Shown: in pieces, positions 22,080 to 23,470 of the stretch
Numbering within the stretch: the first letter of the stretch is position 1
Layout: every line of letters begins with the position of its first letter
Origin: an uncultured Prevotella sp.
GTDB taxonomy: Bacteria; Bacteroidota; Bacteroidia; Bacteroidales; Bacteroidaceae
Assembly: GCA_937889855.1 (NCBI GenBank)
Contig: CALBYK010000229.1
Coordinates: 1-23,470 of the forward strand
Direction of reading: 5' to 3'
DNA length: 23,470 nucleotides
Program-made: the position numbers and the translations under genes
Notes under the pieces: generated by a model
What the model was told of the DNA's origin: nothing
Database searches by the model: none
What the model saw: only the letters and a program-made list of their open reading frames with translations

Positions 22080-23072
22080 ATGGAAGAGCCAATAATAGAA
22101 CCAGTTAGCAAGGAGCTGCTCAAGAGCGAACTCACTCCAGAGCGACAGCTCCGCATGACAAACAAGAGCCACAACGAGATTTATGTCATCACGGCGCATA
22201 ACGCCCCGAACGTTATGCGCGAGATAGGACGCTTGCGTGAGATTGCGTTCCGCGAGGCTGGGGGAGGAACGGGCAAGTCTATGGACATCGACGAGTTTGA
22301 CACTTGCCCCAACTGCTACAAGCAGCTCATCGTGTGGAACCCGGAGGCAGAGGAGATAATAGGCGGCTACCGCTATCTGCTCGGTACCGACTGGGAGCTT
22401 GACGCCAACGGCCAGCCGAAGCTCGCCACAAGCCACATGTTCCATTTCTCGGACAAGTTCATAAAGGAATATATGCCGTACACGGTGGAGCTCGGCCGCT
22501 CGTTCGTCACGCTTGAGTATCAGAGCACGCGCCGTGGCGCGAAGAGTCTTTTCGCGCTCGACAACCTGTGGGACGGGCTCGGGGCGCTCACCGTGATAAA
22601 GCCAAATGTGAAGTATTTCTTCGGTAAGATGACCATGTATCCGTCGTATATCCGCCGTGGCAGGGACATGATTCTCTACTTCCTCAAGAAGCACTTCGAC
22701 GACAAGGAGAACCTCATCATCCCCTTGAAGCCGCTCAAGATAGAAACCCCTGAGGCTGAGCTTGCCAAGCTCTTCTGCGAGGACGATTTCAAGAAGGACT
22801 ATCTCATCCTTAACCGCGAGATACGCGCCCTCGGCTTCAACATCCCGCCGCTTGTCAACGCCTACATGTCGCTCTCGCCTACTATGAAACTCTTCGGCAC
22901 CGCCATCAACTATGGCTTCGGCGACGTGGAGGAGACGGGCATTCTCATTGCCGTTGACGAGATTCTTGAGAGCAAGCGTGTGCGCCACATCGACTCGTTC
23001 ATCAAGGAACATCCGGAGGCGCTGAAGATAACAAGTGGCGCAAACAACGTGATATACAAGGAGAAGGACTGA
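22080..23072 (+). CDS. glsB: GNAT N-acyltransferase, GlsB/OlsB-like
   Basis: A 330-residue GNAT-fold protein of the long-chain N-acyltransferase (OlsB) group. It probably transfers a 3-hydroxyacyl chain to the amine of glycine, giving the intermediate for the preceding O-acyltransferase. Family features are LREIAFREAGGG (52-63), the following DIDEFDTCPNCYKQLIVW, IIGGYRYLLG (93-102) and the core VELGRSFV (136-143) which corresponds to the 'ELxRxxV' strand of OlsB. The C-terminal 140 residues add helical sequence absent from short OlsB proteins. Upstream is A-rich (AAAAAATG) without a Shine-Dalgarno, common in this phylum. An intrinsic terminator lies 29 nt after its stop. The alternative is an acyl-homoserine-lactone-synthase-like or ornithine-lipid enzyme; glycine lipid is favoured on taxonomy. 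Confidence 0.78.
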   Translation: MEEPIIEPVSKELLKSELTPERQLRMTNKSHNEIYVITAHNAPNVMREIGRLREIAFREAGGGTGKSMDIDEFDTCPNCYKQLIVWNPEAEEIIGGYRYLLGTDWELDANGQPKLATSHMFHFSDKFIKEYMPYTVELGRSFVTLEYQSTRRGAKSLFALDNLWDGLGALTVIKPNVKYFFGKMTMYPSYIRRGRDMILYFLKKHFDDKENLIIPLKPLKIETPEAELAKLFCEDDFKKDYLILNREIRALGFNIPPLVNAYMSLSPTMKLFGTAINYGFGDVEETGILIAVDEILESKRVRHIDSFIKEHPEALKITSGANNVIYKEKD

Positions 23073-23101
23073 TTGGAAAAACAAGTATAGCAATAAGATT
23101 T

Positions 23102-23139
23102 ATGGGTATGCCGTTTGCCATGGCGTGCCCATTTTTTTT
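23102..23139 (+). terminator. Intrinsic terminator after the acyltransferase operon
   Basis: ATGGGTATGCC (23102-23112) pairs with GGCGTGCCCAT (23122-23132) over 11 bp with two G-U pairs and a 9-nt loop. It is followed by a run of eight T on the plus strand. Confidence 0.85.
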
Positions 23140-23173
23140 GCCCGTCCTGCGTCGCGGGCGAGACGCGGCGTGT

Positions 23174-23261
23174 TACCGAATTGAGGTAGCGTGGCTACCG
23201 TAGCCTTGTAACGCTGTTACCTTAGCCTGGTAATGTTGCTACCAAGGCTTGGTAACACGTG
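23174..23261. repeat. Four tandem 22-bp units with TACC-N7-GGTA cores
   Basis: The block divides exactly into four 22-nt units starting with TACC at 23174, 23196, 23218 and 23240. Each has a TACC near its start and a GGTA or GTAA about 7 nt later, so every unit is an imperfect palindrome. Units 2 to 4 share the middle (tagcctTGTAA, tagcctGGTAA, aggcttGGTAA). The outer arms CGTGTTACC (23169-23177) and GGTAACACG (23251-23259) pair, and GCCTTG with CAAGGC and GTAAC-gct-GTTAC nest inside. Spacer between terminator and tRNA-Asn; no gene is visible. Confidence 0.7.
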
Positions 23262-23356
23262 TTCTTGTGAGGTCCGGCAAGACGTGCCTGCTTGCATGCT
23301 TCGGAAGACGGGTGAGGAAGGTGGCGCTAAAGACGCGGCTTAGGGCTTGGCTAAGC

Positions 23357-23393
23357 AAAAAAAAGCCCCGCAAGTTGCTACTTGCGAGGCTTT
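23357..23393 (-). terminator. Intrinsic terminator downstream of tRNA-Asn
   Basis: AAAGCCCCGCAAG (23362-23374) pairs with CTTGCGAGGCTTT (23381-23393), 12 of 13 positions, over a 6-nt loop. On the minus strand it is followed by eight T, so it serves transcription from the tRNA-Asn side. A smaller stem, GCTTAG/CTAAGC (23338-23356), is adjacent. Confidence 0.85.
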
Positions 23394-23401
23394 GGATATT
23401 G

Positions 23402-23470
23402 CGCTTCAAGATGGACTTGAACCAACGACCCCCTGATTAACAGTCAGGTGCTCTAACCAACTGAGCTATT
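23402..23470 (-). tRNA. tRNA-Asn (GTT anticodon), 5' end cut by window edge
   Basis: On the minus strand: D-arm TAGCTCAGTTGGTTAGAGCA, anticodon arm CCTGA-CTGTTAA-TCAGG giving GTT, T arm GTTGG-TTCAAGT-CCATC and 3' acceptor TTGAAGC with discriminator G. About five bases of the 5' acceptor are missing at the right edge. The T stem has a T-T mismatch at its second pair. No CCA is encoded. Confidence 0.92.

Noticed and set aside
22056..23093. 345-residue minus-strand frame covering the GNAT gene
   Set aside because: The plus-strand protein has OlsB-type motifs, and the antisense frame has a Leu/Val-rich, family-less sequence.
23140..23166. GCCCG/CGGGC and GCGTC/GACGC short inverted repeats
   Set aside because: Short, mutually exclusive and in G/C-rich spacer DNA; no evidence of function.
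23249..23440. 63-residue plus-strand frame near the right end
   Set aside because: It runs through a tandem repeat, a terminator and into a tRNA, so it is not a gene.
1..23470. CRISPR array, transposon or phage element
   Set aside because: No spaced direct repeats of CRISPR type, transposase, integrase or terminal inverted repeats were seen.

Overview
The window is a chromosomal housekeeping region from a member of the Bacteroidales, most likely Prevotella or a close relative. Three things support this: gene content and order, promoter-like TAnnTTTG boxes of the Bacteroidetes sigma type, and a divergently transcribed pair of acyltransferases resembling GlsA/GlsB of Bacteroides. No mobile element, CRISPR array, phage gene or defence system was found. 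Most of the DNA is conserved core genome, and the unexplained parts lie in the intergenic regions and in variable protein tails.

Left part (1-4050), mostly minus strand. An exported protein with a sugar-hydrolase-type beta-sandwich runs off the left edge. It lies downstream of gyrB on the same strand. A small exported protein of unknown function on the plus strand separates gyrB from rpsT. rpsT follows tRNA-Glu(TTC) on the minus strand, behind a good promoter and before a strong intrinsic terminator. recO (plus) converges on yqeY (minus) with overlapping stop codons.

Centre (4773-21040), minus strand. This is one long division and cell wall (dcw) cluster. In transcription order it reads rsmH, ftsL, ftsI, murE, mraY, murD, ftsW, murG, murC, ftsQ, ftsA, ftsZ, then yqeY. 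Together these genes make the cytoplasmic and lipid-linked peptidoglycan precursors (MurE, MurD, MurC, MraY, MurG), polymerise and crosslink septal wall (FtsW, FtsI) and build the divisome (FtsL, FtsQ, FtsA, FtsZ). MurE carries the DNPR motif, which predicts meso-diaminopimelate peptidoglycan. mraZ, murF, murB and ddl are not in the cluster as seen here. Gaps between genes are short, except for three spacers of about 90 to 105 nt (before mraY, murD and murG) that hold hairpins, an 18-bp repeat and a possible internal promoter.

Right part (21211-23470). Divergent from rsmH is a two-gene operon for an O-acyltransferase and a GNAT N-acyltransferase, predicted to make glycine-type amino lipids, ending at an intrinsic terminator. 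Beyond it lies a non-coding stretch with four tandem 22-bp units, each built on TACC-N7-GGTA. A minus-strand terminator then follows for a tRNA-Asn(GTT) that is cut by the window end.
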